From NCBI RefSeq assembly GCF_000764305.2, contig NW_025939263.1:1-64000 (forward strand): DNA of 64,000 bases, in the 5' to 3' direction. Origin of the DNA: Hyalella azteca. Lineage: Eukaryota; Arthropoda; Malacostraca; Amphipoda; Hyalellidae. Of the stretch, positions 31,346 through 44,947 are shown in pieces (the first letter of the stretch is position 1; each line of letters opens with the position of its first letter). The notes beneath the pieces were generated by a model. It ran no database searches and was not told the DNA's origin. It was given only the letters and a program-made list of their open reading frames with translations. The position numbers and the translations under genes are program-made.

Positions 31346-34300
31346 CCGGAAACACGCAACAAACGCAACTTATTTCATCGTCTGCGTGAAGGCTTGTGAG
31401 CAACTGGCGATAAGCTGAAGTTGGGTCAAAACTTCCCTCCTTGGCAGAAGCTAAACGAGAACTCGGTACAAGTCTCAGCTGGGAACGGAATCTGTAGGAT
31501 ATTTGTTAGAGAATCTTTGGAAGAATAAACAGCAACTGGGCACTTATTGGAGAACTTTTCAATTTGCAAAGTTGAAGGATGATTGGGTGCTGGCTGTTGA
31601 ATAATGTGCTAAAATTGGCTTAAAAATCCGTTTGAAAAGTGGTAATAAACCCTTGAGATGACCTAACAGCAGAAATAGCTTTTTAAGTGAAACATTCCAC
31701 GAAGCTTCTTTGACCAGTGACGTAATGAAATGGGTTTGGGGTGCCTTGATTAATCACTGTGGTTAAAGTACAGGCCTAACACTGTGATTTTTATGCAAAC
31801 CTAATACTGCAAAGCAAGAGGTTGCTGCGAGGTAAAATTCTTAAGAAACCTTTCATCTTGTAATGTTATATTTAGATTTACCAAGAATGATTAGAAATTA
31901 AAAGCAGTGCGACAAAACAATACAAAAATTTATCACAAGATTATAAAAAATTGAGATAATTTTCAAAATTAGGGAAATAATTACAGATATTTATTAATCA
32001 ATATAGAAAAGTCTGCAACAGGAGATCAAAAGTTTTCCAAAACACTCAGCTATGAAATTAAATTCTGGTTTTAAAACCCGTAGGTTTCAATGAAGTCAGG
32101 AGCAGAATTTATGGTACCGGTATCCCTAAAATTATGAAACATATCAGTTTGATCATTAATAAAAGATTAATGAACGTTATGTGTCAATAAATAGCTCAGA
32201 AGGTGTTTACTCTACTTGTTCCTTCAGTAATGGAATTATATGGATTAAAAAATAAATCTTCAAAAGAATTTGCATCGCTTTTCAGCGACTTCGTCGAGAT
32301 GACGAAAACATTTAAGCTTTTAATTCTGCAGATCGTAGGAGCAATATTAAATGCCAACATTTTCTTTCAAGGCATCATTTTATTGCATCTCCGTTAGATG
32401 AACTACAGAGATGTTTTTTTTTCATCAAGGCTCAATTTAAATGGACGATATTTTAAGATACTTAAATTGCCACGAATATTGTTAAATCAATGTTTAGTAT
32501 ATCGGGAAAAATCCTTACAAATGCCTGGAACTAAGCACTGAAGATCTCTAAATTTTTTCGGATGTCCTGAGCGCAGTCGGATTGTATTGGCTGACCTAAA
32601 CATCAAAGCCAGCAAAGGATTTCAGTCTTTAGAATTCCAGTGATTCAGCTGTCGTGGAGAGGCAAGCGGAACTATAAAACTGAAGAAATGCTCGGGACGT
32701 TCTCTCTACTATTGGCTCGTCGAACAGACGACATTTTTTTTAGAAATGTATCGATGATTTGGTTGACTGTCACTTAACAAATTTAGCGATCTTTAAATGA
32801 AGGTTGATGCTGTAGAATAAATACATTAGAATAATTATACTGATGCATAAAATGAAGTTATTCATTGTAGTGGAATTGTAGTTAAAAAGCAAATGAGTTC
32901 AATGTAAGGAAATATTTACATCGCGATAACGAATACAGTGAATTTTACGAATGTTTTTAAATATTAATAGGAATTCATTCATTTCTATAGATAGCTTCTT
33001 CTAATTTTAACGTTAGTGAAGATTTCTCAAGTTATCTAGATTAACAATTTAATTTAATTTAATTCAATAACTATAACACAATCATAATTAAACATTAATC
33101 ATAAATAAAATAAAATAAGTCGTGTCTAGAGAACGATGTTTTGCGATGCAGCTGAGATAGAGACCGCGTGTCACGGATTGACGATGAACTGAACGTCTTC
33201 CTATCTTAATCGACCAAAAATACAAAGATTTGAACGTAAAAAACGAAGGACTCTCCGGAAATTCTTGAAAAATTGCAATTTAACTATCGGCTGCAGCACT
33301 AAATTACATTAGTTGCTTCAGGAACACTGCATTAATGACAAGCATGATACTCGAACAATATACTAAAATATTACAATAATGTCCCAATATTTGGCAGAAA
33401 TAAATAGAATAAGATGTTGGTCAGTATATGCCATGAATTGTGACACACGATAAATATATCATACGATGAATATTGTGAGAAATGAATCAAGGCAAATTAA
33501 ACAATTCATTTACATAGAAACATTTATTATACATAAATTTCCTACCCATTGATCGTTTATATTTTAAAAGCAGCCGTAACGATTGAATTGAGGGGTAAGT
33601 GTAATTAATATGTCCGGTTGCTTGGACGATAATATCATTCGTTTACGTCAATCCAGTGTGTCTTCTAGGTTAGTTAATAACTAACCATAAGATTTTTAAA
33701 CTTTGTTGCATTTTTGCAGTGCAATAAGCGGCAGATTTCGGAAAATAATTCTTTTGTTCATCCGAGCTCAACTAGTACACGGCTGTGTTGCCAGCGTTTA
33801 TTATGAATGAAAATGTAATTAGTTTTTGATCTGACGTAAGATCAGCAACATTTATCTTGTCGAACGGACATCTCTGAAATGTATGTTGGAATTTGAAGGA
33901 TTGATTCATTTTTGATGCTGTTAATAATTAAACTGTGTTTACTAAGTGGCGGTAACATCGAACTAATCCTTACATTTAGTACAACTTGTTATCACATATT
34001 ACACATATTTGCTCAATTTCACACATGTAAAATATTATAGCTTGTTCTTTGTAATATTGAGCCTCTGATCTAAAGTAAGATTACTCATTATTTACACGTT
34101 TCTCGGGAAACTTCAATTCCCTTTAAACTGAAGTGAAAATTTTATTCGTGATGGGAGCAGAAGTGGTTTTGATATGCAATTACGATCTTAGCCTAAAGAT
34201 AATCTCAATTTAAAAACAATTCGGAGCAATGATTTATTTGCACACAACCTCTGAATTTTCGTTTTAAAAAATTGCAAATATGTAAAATAGTCAAAATATC

Positions 34301-34540
34301 AAAATTAAAATTTCTGTAAAGAAGACAAATTGAAAAAAAATTATAACAAATTTATTCAACCCTCACCTTATCCTAGGATAATATACAACGATGTCCTTGC
34401 GGGAAGATGCACGTTTATAATTAATTTACCTACACGACAATTATTTACATGAAAGAATCTTCTGAAATCTTGTTCCATAGTTTTTGATAGAACAGAGAAC
34501 TCGGGAAGAAACCGTCTCCCTGAATATTCCGTCGCTCTGT

Positions 34541-34997
34541 GTTCTATCCTCGACTGATTGTTCTGAATTGAAGGATAAGTGTTCTATACTTGATTGATTC
34601 GTCTGAATTGAAGGATAAGTGTTCTATACTTGATTGATTCGTCTGAATTGAAGGATAAGTGTTCTATACTTGATTGATTCGTCTGAATTGAAGGATAAGT
34701 GTTCTATACTTGATTGATTCGTCTGAATTGAAGGATAAGTGTTCTATACTTGATTGATTCGTCTGAATTGAAGGATAAGTGTTCTATACTTGATTGATTC
34801 GTCTGAATTGAAGGATAAGTGTTCTATACTTGATTGATTCGTCTGAATTGAAGGATAAGTGTTCTATACTTGATTGATTCGTCTGAATTGAAGGATAAGT
34901 GTTCTATACTTTATTGATTCGTCTGAATTGAACGCTCTGTGCTCTATCCTTGATTGATTAGACTGAATTGAACGCTCTGAATTGAATGATAAGTGGT
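34541..34997. repeat. 40-bp minisatellite, ~11 units
   Basis: Units of 40 bp beginning GTTCTATACTTGATTGATTC start at 34541, 34581, 34621 and every 40 bp to 34901. The units from 34581 to 34900 are identical by eye; the first and last are diverged. That homogeneity points to very recent expansion, or to an assembly estimate of copy number. No spacers are present, so it is not a CRISPR-like array. Confidence 0.96.
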
Positions 34998-35236
34998 CAC
35001 TCCTCAAAACGAGAATTGTAACAGGAAATTCATAAAATGGTGTCTCATAACTGAATAATTTTCTAAACTTAATCATAGAATATTAAATCTTCGAATTTGC
35101 TTGCTAAAACTCGTAAATAATCTTTCTCCATATTATATATACTGTAGATCTCACTGAGAATGTAAAACACATTACAATCAGGTGGATATCTTGTTATTTA
35201 ACGATTATTGATTTTCATCAAGCGTCGAACAATTCC

Positions 35237-35270
<34 letters not shown>

Positions 35271-35306
35271 TAATAATAATGATAATAAAAATAATAATAA
35301 TAATTA
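35237..35306. repeat. (TAA)n microsatellite
   Basis: About 70 bp of TAA/AAT repeats with a few interruptions (AAAAA, ATGATAATAAAAA). Confidence 0.95.
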
Positions 35307-36183
35307 TCCACTACAATATCTAAGAATCGTTGAAGTGTAATATAAAAATCATTTACCGCTTAATGTGTTGACTTTCAGAAGAAAGAAGATTTATAAATCC
35401 AATAATTATTATCTATAGCAGCCGTAATTAATAATTTAAGTAGTTAAGTGCCGTGGCTACTAACACAAAAAAATATGGACTAGTCATTTTGCTTTGAATT
35501 ATGATGTAATTTGCATAAGTTAAAGCATGAAGTAAGAGTCTAATCAGAAACAAAATTATTTTCAATTATTCACAGGATATCATCTGACAAACAAGTTCTC
35601 TCCTTAAGACTAGAGCATTTAGAACTTTGCGTATGTAATGCAGATAACATTTCGATAAATATTATAACATTAATCAATATTATCTGGTTTATTAATATTA
35701 TAACATATTCCTTAAAACAGATGTAATTTCTATGAACCTCTAATCGTGTAGGTTAAGCATGGGATAACTTCACTTATTATAAGTATTCTACATACCATTT
35801 AGCAGAATGGAAACGTTTCTGTGATTGCCTTCATAATTCAATTTAATAATTTACAACTCAACACTCATGTCTTTTCTCATTTGGAAATGCAAGTCATATC
35901 CTTGATAATTTTATTGGTGATTGGTCACTCCGTAAATATTTAGTCGTTTGAACAAAATTTTTATAAAAATAGCTGGCTTGAACTATTTAGGACCAAATTT
36001 GCTAGAAAAATCTGTCCGGTAGGAAAAATTTTTGATACGTAAATATTTTCATAGTAACAAATATTTATCAATTTTACCTTCACCGATATCGTTGTTTCAA
36101 CAGGCCAAGCTTGTTGCATTGCTCTTTGGTCGTCTAAATTATTATGGAAAATTTATATTTGTTTTTTACTCGCATATATACAG

Positions 36184-36265
36184 TGCACGCCAGTGAAAGT
36201 TGCTCATCTAGACGATGGAGTTGAGGAACATCTGAAGCTATCGTACAATACATATATGTCTACAG
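36184..36265 (+). CDS. Possible isolated exon (low confidence)
   Basis: Between an acceptor-like ATATATACAG (ends 36183) and a donor-like CAG/GTATAT lie 27 complete codons plus one base. Only one frame is open; it encodes CTPVKVAHLDDGVEEHLKLS and YNTYMST. Base composition is higher in GC than the flanks, and the peptide looks protein-like. The acceptor lacks a good pyrimidine tract, no neighbouring exon with matching phase was found, and the peptide is not recognised. If real, it would belong to a plus-strand gene converging on the GPCR gene. Confidence 0.22.
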
Positions 36266-37800
36266 GTATATAATTAATTTGCGAATTAAGTTTAAAATAC
36301 CTTCTCCAACGCTTATTCCAGTATTTGCAAAGCACATGCTGTACGTATTTCGTCCCTCTTCGATCTCGTGACCAAAATAATAATTATATTTGAACAAACT
36401 TCATGATACTGATGATTAAAAAGAATAAAAAAAATGGAGAAGACCCCGTTGCGTCACGTTGGGTCTTGAAGTTGGGTGAGATTAGATTCTTCCAGCGTCC
36501 ACGGCCTAGAACTTGTACCTACTCTGACAACGGCTGCAAAAATCTTGGGATAAATACAAATGCAATGATAGAAGCCCGTGAATAAATTTTTAAGTAAAAA
36601 CAGTTAATAGATGAATTCGACAGCTTATCTAATTGATTATAAATTGTAGAGTATGGAAAATTAACTATTTTAATCGTTATATTTGCATATTAAATTTTGT
36701 GAAATTAGAAGAACAAATTAATTACTGTCAGAATTATTAATCCTTGGTATGGTGGCATAATATGATAAAATGCTACTAACAAATGAAAATGAGTAAGAGC
36801 AATTCGTATTGCTAACGCGATTCGAATTGTTAAAAAAACGAAATATTATTATAGTTATACGTATCTGATATTAAAAATTGCCCGGTAATTTTTTTCATAT
36901 CGCGCGGTCAGTCTTACATGTGAACTCAAACAGTTGTCAGTATTCGTTCATTTAAAGTGCGGAATGTCAAGAAAATTTGAAGTGTAGTGGTCTAAAATCT
37001 GAATAAAGGCTATTGCTATCTGCAATTTGGTACGTGCCTTAAATAATAATTAAGGATGCGACGTAATTGTAGCTATTACATCTTTATAATAGCTAAATCA
37101 AACAATTACATCATTGCGGATGTAATTGTAGGAGGCTTAGGTTCCGAACTCGAAGTGGTTAGAGTGAAAATGTACAAAAATTACAGAGTTTAAAGTTTTC
37201 TTTGTTAAGCAATAGCTTATTAAATGAAGATATTAATGCTCGTCAAGAGGATGTACCGTTTAACTTGCTAAAATTAATGTCTTCTTCAGCCTTTGATGAA
37301 TAAATAATATTAGTTGTATAGGCTTTAGTGAAAAAGTTTCACTTGTTTTTCATCGGTTCTGCCTTTCTAAAACAACTAAAAAAGTATCCGGAAATATTTC
37401 CCTGTCTACCAATCGTTCTTTCAGAGAAAATGTAATCTAAAAAAAAGTGTGTTATGATAAGACTCACTCATGCAGAATTATTGTTGAAATAACGTTTTTG
37501 ATCGTAAACTTGAGGAATGAAAGAATAAATAATGTATTAAGTGGAAGTAAATCGAAATAAATGACAGGATGTACGGCACAAACTTATTAAAAGTGACAAA
37601 GGCAAATACTGTAAATGACGTTTGGAGGGTGGAAGAAATCAAATACTACAATGAGGCGAACAAAATCATTGTTGAAAAGTATTTGTCATGGCATAAATAA
37701 TTAATCATTCAAAGCCGTTAATTTGAATGAAGTAAAACATAAAGTTAATTATGACATCCTAATAAGAACGGCAGTGTCCATTGTAAATAATATTATTCAA

Positions 37801-38160
37801 AATCAAACATTGACTTCCAGACACTTTGGATAACAGCCATTTTTCGGAGATCAATCGTACGGAGTTCATACACTCCGTTTTCACAGCTTAATTGCAATCT
37901 TTCACTCGCCTTCTTGCTTGAAATGAATTAAGTACATCTCTTTACATGGATCACATTCACATTAGACAAACTGTTCAAATGAAATCAAACATTGACTTCC
38001 AGACACTTTGGATAACAGCCATTTTTCGGAGATCAATCGTACGGAGTTCATATACTCCGTTTCACAGCTTAATTGCAATCTCTCGCCTTCTTGCTTGAAA
38101 TGAATCAAGTACATCTCTTTACACGGATCACATTCAGATTAGACACACTGTTCAAATGAA
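37801..38160. repeat. 182-bp tandem duplication
   Basis: AATCAAACATTGACTTCCAG and the following ~180 bp occur at 37801 and again at 37983, with about ten differences. It lies roughly 500 bp downstream of the GPCR stop codon (minus strand). Confidence 0.93.
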
Positions 38161-38641
38161 TGTGTCCGAGCAGCTGGCACAACTATTCTAATAAGCATTA
38201 CTGTATTATTATTAATACTAAAAATCAACCCTGCTTGCCTTGAGATTAAAGTACGACACATGGCACGACGCTTAACAATTCTCGGAAGCTTCTCATGTAA
38301 GAGCTGCTGTTAATTATTTCATTTATATAAGATTCTAGCATCTAAATCAGTGTAATTCTAGATTTTCAAAATCAAAATCTTAGTATATCAACTAGGAATA
38401 ATTTCGAAAAAATTTTTTCGTGAAATTTAATCAAAAGCTAGTGGCGCAGAAAATATTATATATATTTCCAGTTCACCAAAATATTCGTGAACTGAAAGGG
38501 GAAAATTGCCAATAAATTTTTTCTGGTCTCGTAATATTCTGGCTCATGATCGACCACCTCCTGGTCATTTCATTTGATACCATGTTTGTGTGGAATATTT
38601 TTAATGGCAGTTCTTGTTTATTAACTTTTCCCAAAAAATAA

Positions 38642-38970
38642 CTACATCTTATGTTCGACGGCGGTCATTTCGATATGGATGTATTCAGAGCTCACTGCAG
38701 ATCGGAGGCCGGCGTCAGAAGATACCGTATCATTTGCAGACTTTTGGCTGCAACAACACGGACAACACGGAGCACAACACGAGCACAACCTCGTGCAACA
38801 CGGACAACACAAGCAACACGTTGGGCACTTGATTACACGGCGCACGCTGCGACATAACCAGCGTACGCCGCACACGGCGTAGTAATGCTTCAGGGTCTTA
38901 CGGAAAGCCTTACGGAAGTCGCGGTTGAAGTAAGCGTAGATGATTGGGTTCAAGGTTGAGTTGAAGTACC
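38642..38970 (-). CDS. Beta-adrenergic-like octopamine receptor, last exon (TM7, helix 8, C-tail)
   Basis: Read on the minus strand: acceptor CTTTGCAG (38971-38978), then GGTACTTC..., stop TAG at 38642-38644. It encodes YFNSTLNP followed by [14 protein letters not shown], the class A NPxxY end of TM7 and helix 8, in the form typical of arthropod octopamine-beta and D1-like receptors. The tail after AVCGVRW is extraordinary: 17 cysteines within about 41 residues, in CC-P and C-x-C patterns made by a 9-bp TGTTGTCCG-like repeat (about 38752-38820). It then has a Ser-rich stretch, and the protein ends in EHKM. Cysteines just after helix 8 are commonly palmitoylated in GPCRs; this many is not usual. 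A TTTATT at 38617-38622 gives a possible AATAAA poly(A) signal only ~20 bp after the stop. Confidence 0.93.
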
Positions 38971-41749
38971 CTGCAAAGTAGAAATAGATCGAGGCTAAAA
39001 ATCAACGTATATAGTTAAAGTTAGTTGAGCATATGTTGCTATTAATTTGTTTCGAGCTCGGTTTTATGTACTCGGCATTTCCATATGTAAAAGTGGTGCC
39101 AATTAAGAATTTGTTCCACGCCATACAGAGGTGCATAATCGGCAAAAAATAACACATTTATTGAAATTCAGTGCAATTTTATGGGTTTAAAATGTTTTGA
39201 AATTTTTATATATATACAAGTCAATCATAAACATATTTATGAAATTATTAAGGGCACAGTTCCGATCAATTATTACAAGAGTTGTTCCCAAAACATTTAT
39301 CATAAATTACATTGCTTGGTGAATATAAACATTAGTTTCGCTAATTAATTTCGTTAGTAAATTCATATTCATGGAGAAACGAAACAATTCGCGGAATAAT
39401 ATTTCCTTCTAAATAAGTACAAAAAAATACAGTTACTCACATTTATTATAACATAAGAACTATGGGGGCAATAAATAAAAGTTTTATGTGATGGATATGA
39501 AAAATATGGAGTAGCAGCAGTTGTTGGAGTGCCAAGTGCAGGGGTGGAAACAGAAGAAACGCGAGGGAAATTTTGAAGCCTCTACAACGTCTGTTGCGTG
39601 AGAGTTCAAAGAAATTGATTTTCTTCGCTTCAATTCCACTCCAGAAGTTTATAAGTTCGAGTGGAATGGATGAAGATGAATGATTTGAAGAGCATTTTCA
39701 ATCCAAGTGAAGTATCAAGAAAATTAGTGCAGAAATGTATCTAAATTTTTTAGTCAGCTGATGGAGAACATATTTTCTCATTCACCGCAGATTGATTGAA
39801 ATTTGTTCAAGTAGAACAAATTTGTAGAAATTCGTTCAAGTAGAAAATCATGCTTTTCATAAGTTTAGATACTAGAGACTGTTTCTCAGGCTTGTTAATG
39901 AGTTAGTTAATGCTATATTGTTTTTTAGTTTGATATCTTTATATTATATAATTGCCAGTTCAGCTCAATAAGGTTATTTTTTCGTATCGTTGTGTAATAT
40001 TTCTCAACAATAACTTCAAACAATATAACTGACTCATGCTGCAACTGAATTCAGAACATTTTCCACACAAAAGGTGTTGAACCGTTCTTCATCCCTACGC
40101 TCGTATGAAGGTTGTAAAAATCATTCCTGGTATATACAATTCAGAGCATTAGACCTCTCGATAATTAATAACCACTGCGTTGAAAAATTCAGCGAAATTT
40201 GATCGCGCTTGGTGAACAGAATTGTCTGAAGCTCCGATATTGGAAGAATCTGAAGCTTTACTGATGAGAAGGAAAAAATATTCGGGAATGCATTTGGCCC
40301 GAGCGTTATTGGCTCGGTGAGACTCGCCTTGCCAGTCTCAAATGAACGTCAAAATAGCGCAGCCTAACCAAGCTCTGATCTTGTGCTATAAATATGCAGA
40401 GGACTTTTATAGGAAATGTCATCAAAATTCCATTTCGGTTAGGAAAGTCTATTCGCCTGATATTAAAACTGAAGGACGTAGTATAAAAGGCAATATCTAT
40501 TGCCCAAGCTTCTCGATTTTTATTGGTTGGTCCTGAATTATTCAGGACAGATCAACGGCAAATCATATTATCGGAATAAAACGTGATAATGTATAAAAGT
40601 TCACCCTAGATTCAAGGGATATTCTGAACAATATTTTGAACTTAGATTACAACACTAAAATCATGCTGCTTTCCTGCAGAAAATATTAAAGTCATGCATC
40701 GATGTTTGTTTAAATTATTGGTATATGACTTACTAAATTGATTTTCATTTGGGTGCTAAATGTTGAGCCAAAAATTTAATGGATGATTTTTCAAACCTAA
40801 ATAACATTGCTTGGCTCTCCTGAATAGTAACTTAGTTGTTATTTAAATTTTAGATTTTCGCAAGCTTTCAGAGCAGCTGGTGTTGCTCAGCTCCTTTGAT
40901 GGAATCTTCACCTTAAGTAGAAAGTCGGTGTGGTTATGAAACCCATCATTTGAATTTAATATTTATTAGCATATTAGCATATATGTGTGACTTTATTACT
41001 TATTCAGATTTGACTTGACTTATTTATATGTGTGACTTTATTAGCATATATGTGTGACTTATTTATTTTACTCTTTCTAAAATCGAAGAAATTCTTGCAG
41101 TCTTGATAAAAAGAGAACAGCATCGTCAGGTGTTCATACATTGCACGGACTTTTTAAAAGTGCAGTCTGTAAATACGAACAGGAGTTTATGTTTGTGCTT
41201 GGCAAACAGAACTCCTGCACGCCATGCTGAGTGGGCAAGCTAACTCCATGTCTCTGCTCGCAGAATGTGAATTTTTTTTAGGACTGCGTTCTTGAAATAA
41301 GAGCATCTGACGCTAGGACCATATTATTTAGCTAGCTTAGAAAAGCACTCTAATTTTTATAAAGTAGTGGTTGGTTCAGTTTTATACAATAAACCGGTCC
41401 AATTTAACGTTTTTAGCCGATTCTGGCTTCAGTGACGAAGGCTTTCACTACTTTATTCGTCGTTGCGAAATGTTGTCAAGGAAATATGCAATGGTTGATT
41501 CAAAATTGCGATCCCAAAATAAAGCTGTGCTAAAGATCGGATGATGATATGCTTGGGTAATTTGGTATGAGTTTTCAACAAACTTGATTTCTATTATCTA
41601 TACATTTTTATTAAGCTGAATTTTTAGGGGGTATTGAAATTTACTTCGCGTGTTCCGAATAATGAGAAAATTTTGTAAAATCAACAATTAATTTTGAGCG
41701 AAGAAGTACATCAAAATTATAGAATATGACAATGTTTGTCTCTACTCAC
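38971..41749 (-). other. GPCR intron (TM6 exon to TM7 exon)
   Basis: 2,779-bp phase-1 intron, donor GTGAGT and acceptor CTTTGCAG. It splits the FWIG/YFNS region at the start of TM7. AT-rich; GCATATATGTGTGACTTTA-type short repeats at about 40970-41060. No other gene seen. Confidence 0.85.
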
Positions 41750-41888
41750 CAATCCAGAAGAGAGTTGTGACCACAGGTTCAGGTACTTGGCACGGATCTC
41801 CGCACAGCGCAGCTAGCAGGTACCACGTGAAGAATGGTAGCCAGCAGAGCAGGAACACGGACACGATGATACCAAGAGTCTTGGCCGC
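41750..41888 (-). CDS. Beta-adrenergic-like octopamine receptor, TM6-ECL3-TM7 exon
   Basis: 139-bp exon bounded by acceptor CTATTCAG and donor GTGAGT. It begins AAKTLGIIVSVF and contains FLLCWLPFF, the TM6 FxxCWxPFF switch motif of biogenic-amine GPCRs. Then come WYLLAALCGDPC, an extracellular loop 3 with two cysteines three residues apart, and VPEPVVTTLFWIG. It joins in frame after ...KMKRERK of the preceding exon, giving the usual basic ICL3/TM6 boundary RERK-AAKTLG, and splits a Gly codon with the last exon. Confidence 0.96.
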
Positions 41889-44800
41889 CTGAATAGACAA
41901 ATCAAGTTGAAGTTTTTTTTTGGTTAGCGCTGCACAAACAGATAATATTTTAGCAAAAACTCATGCACTTCTGCTAAACAACATCGGGTGTCCAACCTGC
42001 AGGATTTTAAATCCACACGGGAGGTTTCAAGTCAAAAGCTTCCGAATCTGTAGCCGCAGTGTTGTGACCTATGAGGTAAAAGGCATGTAGAACAGGTCAG
42101 GAAATGGGCGGAAGACATGCATCAAGTTGGTATCGCTTCACCCAGACATTTGGTCTACTTGGGAGCAGCTCGATCACTGCTTCCAAGGCCCCTAGGGCTG
42201 AGGTACGAGCTCTATACGCGACACAAAACAAGGCTCAGAGGAGCTGCAGATAACGTCGGGTGGCTGCAGCTTTAAAAAAAACGAGTAATATAAAATAGGC
42301 ATCAACAGCGTTGAATTGCCTCGAAGTTCTCTTTCTTGGAAAAAAAACACGTTGATTGAGGTGGGCGGATAGCAAGTAATTTTTGGAAAGTTTGAGCGCA
42401 GTATTTGTAGTTAATTTGGAAGGGCTTTTTATTACGAGTATTTTTATTTTTTCATGCAGGATATTTACGAAAGACGAGGTATATACATTATTCACGATGC
42501 ACACTAAAGAATTTGGTACCTCATTTTAAACATGTTTGATAGTTTAAGAAATAAATAAATAAAAATCACCCATCAATTTCCGAATATATATTGCTGCCAG
42601 GGTAGAAGCTAAATTTTTGTCAATAACAGGATTGGTTGGCTTATGGAGAGGACAATTTTCCAAAAGGTATCTAGAAACTATATGTACGAGAATAGTTTTT
42701 GGACAACATATGTTTAGATATGATAACTTTTCCCTAGAGTTCACACGAATAATAGGTTTTCAACCTAGGAATAATTTGAAATAAGTTTCTGTATTCGTCG
42801 TGAGCAACGATGGAGTCGGCCACTATTTATTATTCCATGCAGGCTTCTCACCAAAGCCACGGTCAGGTTTTCGGCAACCGCTCCGGCACAGAAAAACAGT
42901 CTTGTTTTCACGGCCTGTGATAAAGCTAACCGCTGGGCCTGCATTCAAGCTTATTCGGGATTTATTGTGATCCGATCACAAGATTACGAGACAGTTTATC
43001 AAGCGTTTTCCAGGGGCTTGATAACGAATCAGCTGCGATCGTTGACGATGGGCGTCGGTATTGAATAATTCGCTTAAGGGATTCTTCAACGCCACGTGTA
43101 AAAATTACCCGGCATCCTAACAGAGGATTCGAAAGTTAAAACTTAACACGAGAAGAAAGCTTTAAAAGTTGTTTTGAGCATACGATTTTCAACTCCTTAC
43201 TTTTGAAATTATAGAAGCTACCTTCGGAGAAGAAATGGATGCGAGAGCGATGAAAATGTTTTATTCAGCGGTCCTCATCCGAAAGCGCACACTACTTCTG
43301 CTCTACATTCCGCAATTGTTTGAACGAAGAAACTTGAGTTTAAGCAGTGGCTACAAAGCAGATAAAACTTTTGATCGAGGCGCGTAATGCGAATTGGTAG
43401 AAGTGTCACCTGCACTTCATGAACGCCATGAATGTGACCTAAATTAATTAATTATTTAATTAAGCAGTTCTGATATCGATGGCCGGTAACAGTGATTTAA
43501 AAATGTAGTAGTGAGCTATATGTAAGTGATGTCAATAATGAAAAATAGTGCCTGAGCGATGCACCAGCATCAAGAAGCAGCGATTTAGTGGGAGCGTCGT
43601 CATGCTGACTAATGTAGAGACGCTTCAAGAAGCTGTGTCAGCCTATCATGGCCCGGATATCGATGCGATGCTTCTTCTTTCCATTAACAAATTTCATATG
43701 GAAAAATTCTGATGAATTCAAAAAAGCTCTCTAAATATAAGTCATTTGGAATAAAACGATACAGATTTTCTTCAGTTTTATATGCAACATGATCTAAGCG
43801 TCACGGCTACAAATTTAAATCAAATAATTACCCTAAAATAATGTAAGATGTTTTTATTCGTTCAACATTCATAAGAAGAGCCCAGCACCAGGAAGGCTCG
43901 TGAGTAGACATTTATTGAAATTTGCCCGGCAAGAGTTGATAAAATTAGAGATACAAATATATGTTACAAAGGACGAATAAAAATGCTTAAATAAAGTGAT
44001 TTGATCTGAATTGCTACGATATAAAATGCAATTTTTCTTAATCATTTAGTCCAATTTTTTAAATTACAACAGATTGGCAAATCTTTTCAAATAAAGTTTG
44101 CTCTTTGTTTCCACCTTTGGAAAAAACAGATTCACTTATATTAATTGAAATAAAAAGCAAATTTGTATCACTTGACGTATAGTTCTTTGTAATTAATTAG
44201 TCGTATATAAACAGCAAGTTATATCAATTACTGCCCAGTAAATTTCAGTACAATTAAAATGAACTAAAGATAAAAACACTGGTGTGAAGAATATTCTTCC
44301 GGAACTTTCTTTGTCGTATAAATAAGAAATTTTCCTCTTAATCTGTGAGCCTAAAAATTTCTTTCATTAAGTGAGCCGAGTTCGGCTCTTCGCCTGAAAA
44401 AATTTTCTCAGATCGGTCGCGTGTGAGCAGAGTTTCAGTACCGGTATTGACGACCAAATCTCGGGGATGATGATTGCGCAATTTGAGGCACGGCTCTGAA
44501 AATTGCCAGATTCCAATCCTATAGCAGAGAAAGGAACTTAGAAACTTTTAGCTTCGTCGTTCAAATGGATGGACGGAGAAAATTTTAATGCGTGTGACGT
44601 AGTTTGATTGAAAACCGGACAATTTTATGGGTAGAGTTCAAGAGATATTTGATTCTCGCCAATTCGTAAAAACGTTCATGAAATGAGATTTGCAGATGTG
44701 GGCGCGAGTGGTCGTGAAATTTTGGTGACGCTAAATGAAAAACACTTTAAAATTTTTCATATCACTGCAATATTTGATGCTGTGTTTTTGATGATTGCTG

Positions 44801-44947
44801 GTAATACATTGAGAATTTTCCTGAAAGAAAACTGCCTCAAAAACAAATATTCATCTGCTGTAAAATGTAGAATGCAAGAAAATGAGAGAGACTTACTAAT
44901 GCAAATAGCACAACTAGATCGGAAATTAATTTAACAGTCGTACATAC
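41889..44947 (-). other. GPCR intron (ICL3 exon to TM6 exon)
   Basis: 3,059-bp phase-0 intron, donor GTATGTA (44941-44947) and acceptor CTATTCAG. No repeat family or second gene was recognised. Short open frames on both strands show no domain features. Confidence 0.85.

Larger units (their letters stand above)
28107..34540. other. AT-rich DNA without a recognised gene
   Basis: Contains a 43-bp triple repeat (29301-29415) and a short repeat of GCCTGATACTATGAACATAT (about 31288-31345). The open frames are short and have no recognisable domains. Nothing else supportable. Confidence 0.5.

Noticed and set aside
34541..34997. CRISPR-like array
   Set aside because: Units are head-to-tail with no spacers, in a eukaryotic genome; it is a minisatellite.
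38614..38882. Three plus-strand ORFs opposite the GPCR tail
   Set aside because: They are shadows of the Cys-rich repeat read on the opposite strand; the minus frame is supported by splice phase and NPxxY.
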